Positions 27,513 through 36,895 of a stretch of DNA of 64,000 bases are shown here, piece after piece; within the stretch, counting starts at the first letter, position 1; each line of letters starts with the position of its first letter. Source of the DNA: an uncultured Flavobacteriaceae bacterium (lineage in GTDB: Bacteria; Bacteroidota; Bacteroidia; Flavobacteriales; Flavobacteriaceae); NCBI GenBank assembly GCA_947488435.1, contig CANKZG010000002.1, positions 186,001 through 250,000 of the forward strand, read 5' to 3'. Both the position numbers and the translations under genes were made by a program. Below the pieces are notes generated by a model. It saw only the letters and a list, made by a program, of their open reading frames with translations, searched no databases and was not told the origin of the DNA.

Positions 27513-28423
27513 GAGCAATGGTAATTTCAGGAGGCGGTAGTAAGGGCGCATTTGCAGGAGGTGTTGCGCAATACCTTATTGAGGAGCTTAACTATTCGTA
27601 CGACCTTTTTTTAGGAACTTCTACTGGAAGTTTGCTGATTTCTCATTTAGCCTTAGGTAAAATTGCAAAAATAAAAGACGTCTATACTTCAGTAAATCAG
27701 AAGAGTATTTTTAATAACTGCCCCTTTGTTATCAAAGAAAAACACGGCGTTGAGAGCATTAGTATCAACCATTTTAATGTGTTGAAGAGTTTCTTAAAAG
27801 GAAATAAAACTTTTGGTGAGAGTCATAATTTATTAAAACTCATAAAAAGAACAGTTACCGAAGAGGAATATAAAATTCTTAAAGATGGTCCTATTGATAT
27901 TGTAGCTACCGTATCTAACTTATCATTAAATCAGGTAGAATATAAATCTATCAATGATTTCAGTTATGAGGAGTTTTGCGAATGGATTTGGATTTCCAGC
28001 AATTACACCCCTTTTATGTCTTTAGCCAAAAAGAACGGTTGCGAGTATGCAGATGGCGGTTTAGGTTGCATTGTTCCTATTGAAGAAGCGATTAAACGCG
28101 GAGCAACAGAAATTGATGCAGTAATTCTCCATACCGAGGTAAATCACTTAAATCGGATGCCTTCAAGAAATGTTTTTTCTTTAATGACTTCGATGTTTGC
28201 CTTTATGTTAGATCGAATCGAGTTTCAGAATATCCGGATCGGAAAATTTGTGGCCAACCACAAGGGCGCAATAATTAATTTTTATTATACGCCAACGGTT
28301 TTAACTACAAACGCCTTGGTTTTTAATGAAAAACGCATGGCAGATTGGTGGGAGAGAGGATATGGTTATGCTAAAGATAAAAACACAGAGGTCAATCAAA
28401 TTGATTTGGATCTTGAAAGCTAA
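27509..28423 (+). CDS. Patatin-like phospholipase
   Basis: The 304-residue protein is a Ser-Asp dyad lipid acyl hydrolase. The oxyanion loop is GGGSKGAF (8-15), the nucleophile elbow is GTSTG with Ser38, and the catalytic Asp is Asp182 in YADGGLG. No signal peptide is visible, so it is probably cytoplasmic or membrane-associated. It overlaps the stop of the upstream M1 peptidase by 4 bp (ATGA). The natural lipid is unknown. It converges with the next gene, leaving only 7 bp between the stop codons. Confidence 0.9.
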   Translation: MRAMVISGGGSKGAFAGGVAQYLIEELNYSYDLFLGTSTGSLLISHLALGKIAKIKDVYTSVNQKSIFNNCPFVIKEKHGVESISINHFNVLKSFLKGNKTFGESHNLLKLIKRTVTEEEYKILKDGPIDIVATVSNLSLNQVEYKSINDFSYEEFCEWIWISSNYTPFMSLAKKNGCEYADGGLGCIVPIEEAIKRGATEIDAVILHTEVNHLNRMPSRNVFSLMTSMFAFMLDRIEFQNIRIGKFVANHKGAIINFYYTPTVLTTNALVFNEKRMADWWERGYGYAKDKNTEVNQIDLDLES

Positions 28424-28430
28424 AACAAGC

Positions 28431-28949
28431 CTACCATAAATCAGCGATTTCTTTTTTCACAAAAGATAGTGCGGTAGTAGAAGGAGATTGTTTCTCCATA
28501 CTCTGATTTAGAATATCTTCCCGAAGTTTATCTGCAGAATCGGTTTCGCTCATTCCAGCTTTTCGAATAGCTTGAATTGTAGCGTTTTTTGCTGCTTTAA
28601 TGATGTTCCAGCATTCGTCTGTCATATAAATTTGTTGGGATAAATTATGATCAAACTCGTTCTCAATACTTTTAATGAGAAGGTTTTCATAGGTGCTCTT
28701 TTCAGTAGATTTTGGAGATACACGAACTACTAAACTCGGTAATGCAATACGTTCTAAAAAAAGTACCATACGTTCATACGCTTGCAAACGAATAGGTAGG
28801 GTATCTTTTTGCGAATCTTTATGCAGCAAAAACCTGCGACGCCCTTCTTCATTGCGGGTGTGTAATCGAAAGAAATAAAAAGCGACTACTCCGGTGACTA
28901 CAGCTGGCAATAAATAGGCAAATAATTGTAAAATCTGATCCCCACTCAT
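28431..28949 (-). CDS. Conserved membrane-anchored protein (DUF7935-like)
   Basis: The 172-residue protein has one N-terminal transmembrane helix (LLPAVVTGVVAFYFFRLHTR, about 13-32) with the basic side next to it, then a soluble helical domain starting RRRFLLHKDSQKDTLPIRLQ. It contains RLQAYERMVLFLERI and a long amphipathic middle. This arrangement is common in Flavobacteriaceae proteins without assigned function; I recall it under a DUF7935-type name but cannot confirm that. It is a single gene on the minus strand. No catalytic motif is seen. Confidence 0.72.
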   Translation of the reverse strand: MSGDQILQLFAYLLPAVVTGVVAFYFFRLHTRNEEGRRRFLLHKDSQKDTLPIRLQAYERMVLFLERIALPSLVVRVSPKSTEKSTYENLLIKSIENEFDHNLSQQIYMTDECWNIIKAAKNATIQAIRKAGMSETDSADKLREDILNQSMEKQSPSTTALSFVKKEIADLW

Positions 28950-29047
28950 AATTTTATATTTTAGTTAGTTGGTATGTTGGTTATGGATTTAAACGCAGGT
29001 TTTATTTAAAAATTATACAAAACTTTGCAAAATCACTTTTAGCAAAT

Positions 29048-29983
29048 ATGAAAATAGGAATACTTAAAAAAACAATACTGATGTTACTTCTTTTAAGCAT
29101 TTCATCTTGTGGCGTATTTGTTAAAAAACCTATACATACACCAAGACAAAATGTGAATGGGAATTTATTGAAAACACGTTTTGTTTATAGTGATGAGAAA
29201 GAGAATTACATCGACCAAAGAATACATAAAAGTTCGCAAAACATTGTAGTTATGCTCCATGGTTTAGGCGCACATGCAGGGAGTTTTGATCATATTCAAG
29301 ATTACTTGTATACAAATGGTGTCTCCTCCTTAGCACTAGATTTACGAGGTTTTGGACATTGGAAGGAAAAAAGGGGGGATCTCAAAAATATAGGAGTACA
29401 ACTTAACGATATTCATGAAGTGATTTTAGGTTTAAAACAAGAACATCCAAGGGCAAAGATTGTATTGCTGGGGGAGAGCTTGGGTTCTTCTTTATCGCTA
29501 TGGTATGCTAGCTTATATCCTGATGCGATAGATGGACTAATAATTACCAGTTTGGTCACCACATCTAGTGGGAATAAGGTAAAAGCAGGTACGGTTTTTA
29601 GAACCTTATTTTCTTATACCTTTAATCCAGCACATCCGGTTCGCTTGAGTTTTGACCCGAGTTTATATACTACAAATACGGACTGGTATACTACAGATAC
29701 CTTAAGTACACGAAAAATCAGCCCCAGATACCTGCTTCAGGCCAATCGGGTGATTAAAAATTCCAGAACACAACTTTGCGACATTGCAATGCCCATTTTT
29801 GTTTTACAAGGGGGGGCGGATGTGTTATCTACTAAAGAAAGTATGACGAAAATTTTAGCAAACTGCACTTCTTCAAACATACAATATGCATATTATCCTA
29901 AAATAAAACACAGTATTGTAAATGATTTGCATAGAAAGGAAGCTTTTGAGGCTATTAAGCAGTGGTTGCATAAAAGTTTGTAG
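29048..29983 (+). CDS. Alpha/beta hydrolase lipoprotein (monoacylglycerol-lipase-like)
   Basis: The 311-residue protein has a lipobox (LSISSC, Cys21), so it is lipid-anchored outside the inner membrane. The fold is that of serine hydrolases: oxyanion HGLGAHAGSF at 71-80, nucleophile Ser144 in LGESLGSSLS, an acid in FVLQGGADVLS, and the catalytic His in KIKHSIVND. The order and spacing resemble monoglyceride lipases and lysophospholipases (Hydrolase_4). The substrate is not known. A single gene with 98 bp upstream and a long AT-rich region downstream. Confidence 0.87.
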   Translation: MKIGILKKTILMLLLLSISSCGVFVKKPIHTPRQNVNGNLLKTRFVYSDEKENYIDQRIHKSSQNIVVMLHGLGAHAGSFDHIQDYLYTNGVSSLALDLRGFGHWKEKRGDLKNIGVQLNDIHEVILGLKQEHPRAKIVLLGESLGSSLSLWYASLYPDAIDGLIITSLVTTSSGNKVKAGTVFRTLFSYTFNPAHPVRLSFDPSLYTTNTDWYTTDTLSTRKISPRYLLQANRVIKNSRTQLCDIAMPIFVLQGGADVLSTKESMTKILANCTSSNIQYAYYPKIKHSIVNDLHRKEAFEAIKQWLHKSL

Positions 29984-30169
29984 CGAATCCTCTCAGCTAT
30001 TTAGCAAAACAAATTCCAAATTTAACGAATAAGAATAATTCTCCTTTTTGATATAAGGGATAAATACGTTATTTTTAAGTAAAAAAGTATTAAATACGAT
30101 ATTTTCACAGGTAATAATAGATTTTTAAAAATGAATTGATAAAAATTTAAAATTTAACAATTAATTATT

Positions 30170-30205
30170 TTCTATATAAATAAAATATTCTACATTTATA
30201 TAGAA
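30170..30205. repeat. Perfect 12-bp inverted repeat
   Basis: TTCTATATAAAT (30170-30181) and ATTTATATAGAA (30194-30205) are perfect complements with a 12-nt spacer. It is not followed by a T-run, so an operator or cruciform is as likely as a terminator of the upstream hydrolase gene. Confidence 0.55.
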
Positions 30206-30330
30206 TTTAAATTACATCATTCTTTATGCTGGTGATGTACTATAACCAAAAATCGTAATACTCATGAAAGAAAATATCCGATTAAGTTTTCCCTAAAAAT
30301 TTTATACATCATAATTATAAATTTTAGTAA

Positions 30331-30360
30331 GGGTTAAAAGAAGTTTTAACCCTTTGGGTT
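30331..30360 (+). promoter_or_regulatory. Overlapping alternative hairpins in the leader of the fibre/RHS locus
   Basis: GGGTTAAAA (30331-30339) pairs perfectly with TTTTAACCC (30344-30352) over a GAAG tetraloop. The AACCC end of that right arm can instead pair with GGGTT at 30356-30360. The two pairings exclude each other, as in attenuators. It lies about 145 bp before the first fibre gene. Confidence 0.45.
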
Positions 30361-30503
30361 AGGTTTTACAGATTGATACCCAATTGACCTATAAATATTG
30401 CTAGTAAATACTATGCAAAAGGGCACCCTTCATGTCTAATTCTAAGATGTTGAAGGATATAAATACCATTTAAATTAATTAAACCATATCAGTTCATAAT
30501 ATT

Positions 30504-32105
30504 ATGAAAAACCTATTTATCTTTTTATCCATACTAGTTGGGTTTCATGCTTATGGACAAAGTCCATGTTCTCCTGTAACTACATTGGATTGCGGCGATC
30601 TCGCGGTTGCTCTTCCACTTACCTTAGATTTTAACACCTCACCTTCAAATACTCTTGTTGATGCAGCGGGTAATGGCACAGGTTTTACTATTGTCTTAGA
30701 ACATTCGGAAGTTAGAAGAAGTGGAGATCTTTCAATATCCAATCCAAATACTAATGGTTATGAATCTTCACTCTTAACCTTAGGAAATAATGTATTGCAA
30801 TTAACATCACAAGGAGGGATAGCTTTTTTGGATCCTCCAGCGAGTCATAATAACAACAATCAAATTAATACGCTGGGCGTGGGGCTTTCGGGAATATCTT
30901 CTGAGATAATTGTAAAAGCCAAGCTTCTGGACATAAGAACGGGGAGTGGTGCAGCGCAAGCTGGAATATGGTTTGGTTATGATGAAGATAACTTTGTAAA
31001 ACTTAGTGTAACAAACAATAACAATATAGAATTAAGAGTAGAATCTGGAGGATTGTCGTCTTCCAATGATTTTATAGTAGCAGACACTGGAGCTTTTGCT
31101 CAGGATGTTGTTTTAGAATTGGTGTTAAATCCAAATACACTAGTGGTTGATGCAAATTATACCGTTGGAACTAACCTTAAAGTTTTACTAGGAACTTTAG
31201 CTATACCAGCTGATTATTTCACAGGAAGAACGCTAGGGAATGAAAATATGACTTTTGCTGGAATTTATACCACAGACCGAGGTGGAGCAGAATTTATTGC
31301 AAGTTTTGACAACTTTAGTGTTGAAGGAGAAACCGCGACAGCTACTAATCCAAGTTCAGGAGGTTCAAGTGTTTGGAATCAATCCAATACAGATATCTAC
31401 TTTAACAGCGGGAATGTAGGGATCGGAACTTCTGCTATAACAGCCAACTTGCATTTAAGCGGAGGTGATAATGATAGTGAGCTTTTAATTGAGGCAGATA
31501 CTAATAATTCATCTGGAGAAGATAATAACCCTTGGATTACACTATCACAGGATAGTGGTTTTGTTAAAGGTTTTATAGGTCTTATTGGAAACCCAAATAC
31601 TGCGCCCCACGTAATTAAATACCCTAGATACGAAAGTGCTTCGCAACCTCAAGCCACAGATTACCCTGGGACTTTAGCTAACTATATGCTTCTTGGTATG
31701 AATAATAGTGAAGGAGTTCAATTAGGGTCTAAAGGAAATGTTCGTTTAACCGTTCATCACAATGGTAATGTGGGCATTGGCACTAACAATCCAGACGCTC
31801 CCTTAGCTGTAAGTGGTAGAATCCATGCAGAAGAGGTAAAAGTAGATCTTTCTGTTCCCGGTCCTGATTATGTTTTTAAAACAGATTATGAGCTAAAGTC
31901 TTTAGAAGAGGTGCAACGCTACATTAAAGAAAATGGACACTTGCCTAATATTCCTTCGGCCAAAGAAATGGAAACCAATGGAATTGATCTAGGCGCCATG
32001 GAAATGAAGCTTCTCGAGAAAATAGAAGAGTTAACGCTTTATATACTTCAGTTACAGGAAAAATTCACAAAACTGGAAAGTCAAGTTAGAACAAAACATG
32101 AATAA
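30504..32105 (+). CDS. Secreted fibre-like protein with C-terminal tail-fibre-type domain
   Basis: The 533-residue protein has a signal peptide (MKNLFIFLSILVGFHAYGQ). Residues about 30-275 look like a beta-rich lectin or concanavalin-like domain (FDNFSVEG near the end). After a serine/glycine linker come repeats of the NVGIGT..P type seen in phage tail fibres and bacterial fibrous adhesins. The C-terminus has DYVFKTDYELKSLEEVQRYI, then ENGHLPNIPSAKEMETNG, then a coiled coil (LLEKIEELTLYILQLQEKF). This domain is widespread in Flavobacteriia and probably drives trimer formation or anchoring. It shares 165 bp of identical DNA with the next gene. First gene of a five-gene locus. Confidence 0.82.
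   Translation: MKNLFIFLSILVGFHAYGQSPCSPVTTLDCGDLAVALPLTLDFNTSPSNTLVDAAGNGTGFTIVLEHSEVRRSGDLSISNPNTNGYESSLLTLGNNVLQLTSQGGIAFLDPPASHNNNNQINTLGVGLSGISSEIIVKAKLLDIRTGSGAAQAGIWFGYDEDNFVKLSVTNNNNIELRVESGGLSSSNDFIVADTGAFAQDVVLELVLNPNTLVVDANYTVGTNLKVLLGTLAIPADYFTGRTLGNENMTFAGIYTTDRGGAEFIASFDNFSVEGETATATNPSSGGSSVWNQSNTDIYFNSGNVGIGTSAITANLHLSGGDNDSELLIEADTNNSSGEDNNPWITLSQDSGFVKGFIGLIGNPNTAPHVIKYPRYESASQPQATDYPGTLANYMLLGMNNSEGVQLGSKGNVRLTVHHNGNVGIGTNNPDAPLAVSGRIHAEEVKVDLSVPGPDYVFKTDYELKSLEEVQRYIKENGHLPNIPSAKEMETNGIDLGAMEMKLLEKIEELTLYILQLQEKFTKLESQVRTKHE
31818..31982 (+). repeat. 165-bp identical repeat, copy 1
   Basis: This segment is base-for-base identical to 33611-33775. It encodes the conserved C-terminal domain of the fibre-like proteins. 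Flanking sequence diverges at once on both sides, including at synonymous sites, which points to recent gene conversion or segmental copying. Confidence 0.9.
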
Positions 32106-32164
32106 GCTTCACTTTAATAATTAGTGATATTAAACTGAATTTACAAATCCAAAAATGATACAAT

Positions 32165-33886
32165 ATGAAAACTCAACAAAAAAAATTAGTATTTATTAAA
32201 AAAGGTAGTTATCGAATTAAGGCAATGCTATTCCTAGGGATTCTTTCGCTATTCCTATCTATTAAAGGGCATGGGCAAAATAACATTAATATTACTTCAT
32301 GGATTGCTGGCAATTCGGCAGTACCATCTGGATTTACAAATTTAGGCGCTGCCAGTCAAAATAATAGAATTCAAACTACTGGTCCCTTTGGCGTTCCGGT
32401 TGCAGTTTGGGAGGCTACAAGCGATGGTTCGTCGAATTTTAATGCTGGTTTTCAACATATTGGAGTTACGGTGAATACCGACACGACTTATAGGATCTCA
32501 TATTGGTTAAAGGCTTCAGGTTCTAATAGTTGTAATTCTCGGAACAGAGCGGGGTTTACTTCAATTCCTCAGATAATTAAATTGGATGGAGGTAGTACAA
32601 GCTCTCCTGAGACCCTTAAAGCCACACTACCAAACGGAGATTGGTTTTTGGTGGTCGGATATATTCATCCAAGCAATTATTCAGGTGGAAATACGGGAGG
32701 GGTATATAATATATCAAATGCTAACCCTACCATTCCTGTAACGTCCCTGACAACTGTAGATTATCGTTTTCCTGCAAATACTAGTACTGCTACCATTAAA
32801 TTACGCAGTTTTATGTACAATTGTAATGCTGGAAATACCCAGTTAATATATGAACCTCGCTTTGAAGCAGTAAATGAAAACATGCCAACTATAGCTGCAT
32901 TATTGACAGGGCAAAGTGATGGGGGAGATTCTACGCCTCCTTCTGTACCTAGTTTAAATACTATAAGCACTTTTACGCACAATACAGCTACCTTAAATTG
33001 GAGTGCTTCAACCGATAGTGAAACTAATATAGATCATTATGTAGTATCCCGTGATAACGGAGCAGAAGAGATTAATGTTGGAAATACACTCGATTATACT
33101 GCTACGGGATTAACACCTGAAACCCAATATTCTTTTAGAGTAAGGGCGGTAAATGGAATTGGTCTTGAATCAGTAAATAGTAATGTTGAACTGGTAACTA
33201 CTACCTCAGATCAAGGAACTCCAGGAGGCGAACCCACTTCTAGTCTATGGGCGATATCTGGTAATAACGCTTATTACAATGCTGGGAATATAGGGATAGG
33301 TACTGCAACCCCCGCAGGTAAATTGCATGTCTCAGCGGGAACTTCTGGAGTATCTCCTCATAGTTTTTCTGATATAACCATGGAGAATGATGATCATGCT
33401 ATGATTTCTATTTTAACTCCAAACTCCAAAAATGGCTATTTCGCTTTCGGTGATCAAAATGACAATTATGTTGGTGGTATTCGATATAACCACAGTATTA
33501 ATGATATGACTTTTGTAGTAAATAATTCTTCATCACACATGGTAATTAAAAACAATGGTAACGTCGGCATAGGAACTACGGCGCCCGATGCCAAACTTGC
33601 TGTTAGCGGCAGAATCCATGCAGAAGAGGTAAAAGTAGATCTTTCTGTTCCCGGTCCTGATTATGTTTTTAAAACAGATTATGAGCTAAAGTCTTTAGAA
33701 GAGGTGCAACGCTACATTAAAGAAAATGGACACTTGCCTAATATTCCTTCGGCCAAAGAAATGGAAACCAATGGAGTGGATTTGGGAACTATGGAAATGA
33801 AGCTTCTGGAAAAAATCGAAGAGCTCACGCTGTATATCTTAGAACAAGAGAAGCGTATTGAAGCCTTAGAAAAAAGTAAAAAATAA
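32165..33886 (+). CDS. Secreted fibre-like protein with fibronectin type III domain
   Basis: The 573-residue protein has an N-terminal hydrophobic segment after a basic stretch (signal peptide, about residues 1-38, ending GHGQ). Residues about 40-245 form a beta-rich domain. A fibronectin type III domain follows at about 260-345 (TATLNWSASTDSETNIDHYV and LTPETQYSFRVRAVNGIGLE). Then come NIGIGTATPAGKLHVSAG and NVGIGTTAPDAKLAVSGRI fibre repeats and the same C-terminal domain and coiled coil as the preceding protein. It is 59 bp downstream of it and 18 bp before the first RHS gene, so the set is probably one operon. Role: surface fibre or adhesin, inferred. Confidence 0.82.
   Translation: MKTQQKKLVFIKKGSYRIKAMLFLGILSLFLSIKGHGQNNINITSWIAGNSAVPSGFTNLGAASQNNRIQTTGPFGVPVAVWEATSDGSSNFNAGFQHIGVTVNTDTTYRISYWLKASGSNSCNSRNRAGFTSIPQIIKLDGGSTSSPETLKATLPNGDWFLVVGYIHPSNYSGGNTGGVYNISNANPTIPVTSLTTVDYRFPANTSTATIKLRSFMYNCNAGNTQLIYEPRFEAVNENMPTIAALLTGQSDGGDSTPPSVPSLNTISTFTHNTATLNWSASTDSETNIDHYVVSRDNGAEEINVGNTLDYTATGLTPETQYSFRVRAVNGIGLESVNSNVELVTTTSDQGTPGGEPTSSLWAISGNNAYYNAGNIGIGTATPAGKLHVSAGTSGVSPHSFSDITMENDDHAMISILTPNSKNGYFAFGDQNDNYVGGIRYNHSINDMTFVVNNSSSHMVIKNNGNVGIGTTAPDAKLAVSGRIHAEEVKVDLSVPGPDYVFKTDYELKSLEEVQRYIKENGHLPNIPSAKEMETNGVDLGTMEMKLLEKIEELTLYILEQEKRIEALEKSKK
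33611..33775 (+). repeat. 165-bp identical repeat, copy 2
   Basis: Exact copy of 31818-31982, in the same reading frame and at the same place in the encoded protein. The copies are 1.8 kb apart in direct orientation, so recombination between them would delete one fibre gene and leave a hybrid. Confidence 0.9.
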
Positions 33887-33904
33887 TCCTAAGCAGTTTG
33901 TACC

Positions 33905-36889
33905 ATGAAAAAATCAAAAACAATAAGTAAAGCACATAAAAACTGGGCATATATTACTTATATATTGCTTGCGATATGTCTACTAGGTTACCATACAGGA
34001 TCTGCACAACAAGGTTTCCCAACGAACCCTACGCAGATCAATGAGATTCCTCCATCGCCTACGGTGTGGGAGTTTGAAAAATACGGAAATTACCCTGTTA
34101 GTATGCATACCGGAGTTCCAAATATTTCAATACCAATTACCACAGCACAGTCAGGTGCAATACAAGTCCCTATTTCACTCAATTATCATGCTTCTGGTAT
34201 AAAAGTAGATCAAAAAGCTTCGTGGGTTGGTTTAGGATGGACGCTTAATGCAGGAGGCAAAATCACCAGAACGGTAAGAGGAGCTGTGGATGAAAAGGTT
34301 GGTGTAGGTTATATCGAAACCCAGTATCAAACAACAAGCAGTTTAGATCCTACCACCGATTACTATGTCATTGAAGAAATGATGAATGGAAACAAAGATT
34401 CTGAACCCGATATTTTCAATTATGATTTTATGGGGTATTCCGGCAAGTTTGTATTTAATCGGGCTGCGAATCGTGCAAATGCTACAATTGCATTAATTCC
34501 CTATAATGATCTTAAGATTACTCCTGTATTTACTGGGAATCAAATAAGTTCTTTTACCATTATGACTCCTGAAGGCATAGAAGCTGAATTTGATTATCCC
34601 GAAACAGCATCCGACCCCAGAACAGGGGGATTTCTTGGAAATCATACAATTACTTCAAATAATGTGTGGCACCTAAAGAAACTGACAGCTCCCAATGGTT
34701 TTGATGAGATTACTTTTGAATATAAACTCATAGGTACAGTATTGGATGAACGCTATACGGAATCAGAAAGTGTAAATTATCCTGACCCCTGTAATTACAG
34801 CAACCATACCTTTAGTTCAACATTAACAAGTTCAGGAACTTTTTATGGTGGAGTTAAACGTATTGAAAAGATCACCTATAAAAACGGATATATCCTGTTT
34901 GATTCCTCTGCTGATAATAGAATTGATGATCCGGATGATGAAGGGCTTCGATTGGATGAAATTAGAATCTACTCAGGTACTCCAACAAATCCCAAACATA
35001 TCAAAACTTTCGAACTTAATTATGGTTACTTTGGAACGATCCCTGCAGCAAATGAATATAAGGTACGTTTAAAATTGCAGGAAGTAGACGAAGTAGCCCC
35101 CGATGGTTCTCGTAATAATCCACATCAATTTACCTATAAGGAATTAGGTGTTTACGCTTTACCAGATCGTCTTTCTAGATCTCAAGATTATTGGGGCTAT
35201 GACAATGGGCGATCCAATGCATCTCTGGCACCAAAGTATTTGGCAAGCCACCCCAATGGTGGACAATCTTTTTTCATCGGGGATGCTGATAGAGACCCTA
35301 ACCCAATTCATACGCAATCGGGAATGATTCAAAGAATTACCTATCCAACCCTAGGGTATACAGAATTTGAGTTTGAAAATAATACCGTAACGGTTATGGA
35401 AGCAGGATCTTCGGTGCAGCATACTGCTGGCGGGCTCAGAGTAAAAGAAATTACAAGTTTTAATTCAGATGGTAGTGAAGCATGGACTAAGGCCTATGAA
35501 TATACCCAACCTAATGATCCTACAAAATCATCAGGGGTATATAATGGTAACGCGTTTATTTCTCCAGAAGATTTTTTTAGCACAAAAGAATATCATTTTA
35601 ACTATTACGGTAATCCAGGAACTAGTTGTGGTAGTCATCAGGGCGGAGCTGAACATTATATTCAAACACTTAATGCAGGTATTTCATCAGCTACGGCTAT
35701 GGCTAATAATTATGCCACCGTTTTTTATAGTGCGGTTAAAGAATATAATGGTAGCGTTAATAATCATGAAGGTTACAAATGGTACCACTATGCAGATACG
35801 AAGGATTACTTTTCTATTCAGGGTTCAGGGGCTCTTTCTTTTAATATTGATCGTAGCTGGGATCGTGGGCAGTTGCTATTAGAAGAAACTTTTGAGAATG
35901 GTAATAGTACGCCAATCGCAACTACTACCAATGTTTATGAAGAGATATTTGTACAAACTGCGGTATCTGGGTTTAAACCTGCTACACTATTTAATGTAGA
36001 ACATATTGGTTTTTTACCCACAGCTTCAACCAATATTCCAGCTTCAACTTTTAGAAATTTACAATACTTTCTCACTTCGTACCAAGAGCCTATACCATGG
36101 AAACGCATGGCGTCTAGCACAAGCTCGATAGATGGAATTACAACTCAGCAAAATTACTTTTATGATACAAATGCAAAACATACTAATGTAATACGAACTA
36201 CAACAATAGGTAGTGAAGGAGAAACCTTGGAAACGAAAACCTATTACCCTGAAGATATTACCAGTACGAGTGCATTGTTAGAAGGTGGAAATTTGAGTAG
36301 TGCTGAATACCAGCAGATTGATAAACTAAAAAAAGACGATCAACACCGGCCGGCTACACCCATACAAACCGTTACTCGGGAAGATGGTACTATCGTATCC
36401 ATACAACGTACACTTTATGATACGTTTGGCAATGCCGTATACCCAAGTGAAGGTAAATTTAGCAAGGGGAATTCTTTATTTACCTATGCAGAGTATCACG
36501 ATTATACGGATGGGAGACCTACACACTTGTCCAAAGAAGATGGCCCTGATGTTAGTTATGTTTGGGGCTATAATAAACAGTATCCAGTAGCAAAAATTGA
36601 AAATGCTACCTATGCGGCAGTGCTGGCTACGGGAGTAAATCTCACTACGCTAAATAGTCTCACTAGTTCGGAAGCCGCAAAGAAAAACGAACTCGAAAAA
36701 ATACGTACGGGTTTACCCAATGCTCTAATAACCACTTATACCTATGATCCTATGATAGGTGTCACAAGTATAACGGATCCTAGAGGATACACCATGACGT
36801 ACGAATATGACGTCTTCAATAGATTGGAATATGTTCGAGACGCTAATGGTGACCTGATTTCTGAGAATACCTATAACTATAAAAACTAA
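33905..36889 (+). CDS. Secreted RHS/YD-repeat protein, N-terminal partner
   Basis: The 994-residue protein has a signal peptide preceded by a basic stretch (about 1-34, ending GSAQ). It starts its mature part with NPTQINEIPPSPTVWEFEKY and ISLNYHASGIKVDQKASWVG, the SpvB/RHS-type opening found in Bacteroidota. Most of the protein is beta-rich. YD repeats appear only at the end: TYDPMIGVTSITDPRGY and YEYDVFNRLEYVRDANGDLI. It stops after these repeats without an RHS core, and the next gene supplies more repeats and the core. The 6-bp gap to that gene suggests the two form one split RHS system. The role of the pair is inferred from this order. Confidence 0.82.
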   Translation: MKKSKTISKAHKNWAYITYILLAICLLGYHTGSAQQGFPTNPTQINEIPPSPTVWEFEKYGNYPVSMHTGVPNISIPITTAQSGAIQVPISLNYHASGIKVDQKASWVGLGWTLNAGGKITRTVRGAVDEKVGVGYIETQYQTTSSLDPTTDYYVIEEMMNGNKDSEPDIFNYDFMGYSGKFVFNRAANRANATIALIPYNDLKITPVFTGNQISSFTIMTPEGIEAEFDYPETASDPRTGGFLGNHTITSNNVWHLKKLTAPNGFDEITFEYKLIGTVLDERYTESESVNYPDPCNYSNHTFSSTLTSSGTFYGGVKRIEKITYKNGYILFDSSADNRIDDPDDEGLRLDEIRIYSGTPTNPKHIKTFELNYGYFGTIPAANEYKVRLKLQEVDEVAPDGSRNNPHQFTYKELGVYALPDRLSRSQDYWGYDNGRSNASLAPKYLASHPNGGQSFFIGDADRDPNPIHTQSGMIQRITYPTLGYTEFEFENNTVTVMEAGSSVQHTAGGLRVKEITSFNSDGSEAWTKAYEYTQPNDPTKSSGVYNGNAFISPEDFFSTKEYHFNYYGNPGTSCGSHQGGAEHYIQTLNAGISSATAMANNYATVFYSAVKEYNGSVNNHEGYKWYHYADTKDYFSIQGSGALSFNIDRSWDRGQLLLEETFENGNSTPIATTTNVYEEIFVQTAVSGFKPATLFNVEHIGFLPTASTNIPASTFRNLQYFLTSYQEPIPWKRMASSTSSIDGITTQQNYFYDTNAKHTNVIRTTTIGSEGETLETKTYYPEDITSTSALLEGGNLSSAEYQQIDKLKKDDQHRPATPIQTVTREDGTIVSIQRTLYDTFGNAVYPSEGKFSKGNSLFTYAEYHDYTDGRPTHLSKEDGPDVSYVWGYNKQYPVAKIENATYAAVLATGVNLTTLNSLTSSEAAKKNELEKIRTGLPNALITTYTYDPMIGVTSITDPRGYTMTYEYDVFNRLEYVRDANGDLISENTYNYKN

Positions 36890-36895
36890 ACCGCC

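Larger units (their letters stand above)
29984..30503. other. AT-rich 520-bp region upstream of the fibre/RHS locus
   Basis: No gene is supported here. It contains a 15-bp near-identical direct repeat (TAAATACGTTATTTT at 30061 and TAAATACGATATTTT at 30091, 30 bp apart), a perfect 12-bp inverted repeat (30170-30181 with 30194-30205), and a strong 9-bp hairpin at 30331-30352. No TTG-TAnnTTTG promoter was found. The length and density of repeats suggest a long regulated leader for the fibre/RHS operon. Confidence 0.6.

Noticed and set aside
30331-30360. Known riboswitch class
   Set aside because: The hairpins do not carry the conserved core of any riboswitch I can recognise; only a simple alternative-pairing pattern is supported.
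35469-35882. Plus-strand frame of 137 codons within the first RHS gene
   Set aside because: Low-complexity, hydrophobic translation of an out-of-frame AT-rich stretch inside a continuous RHS gene.
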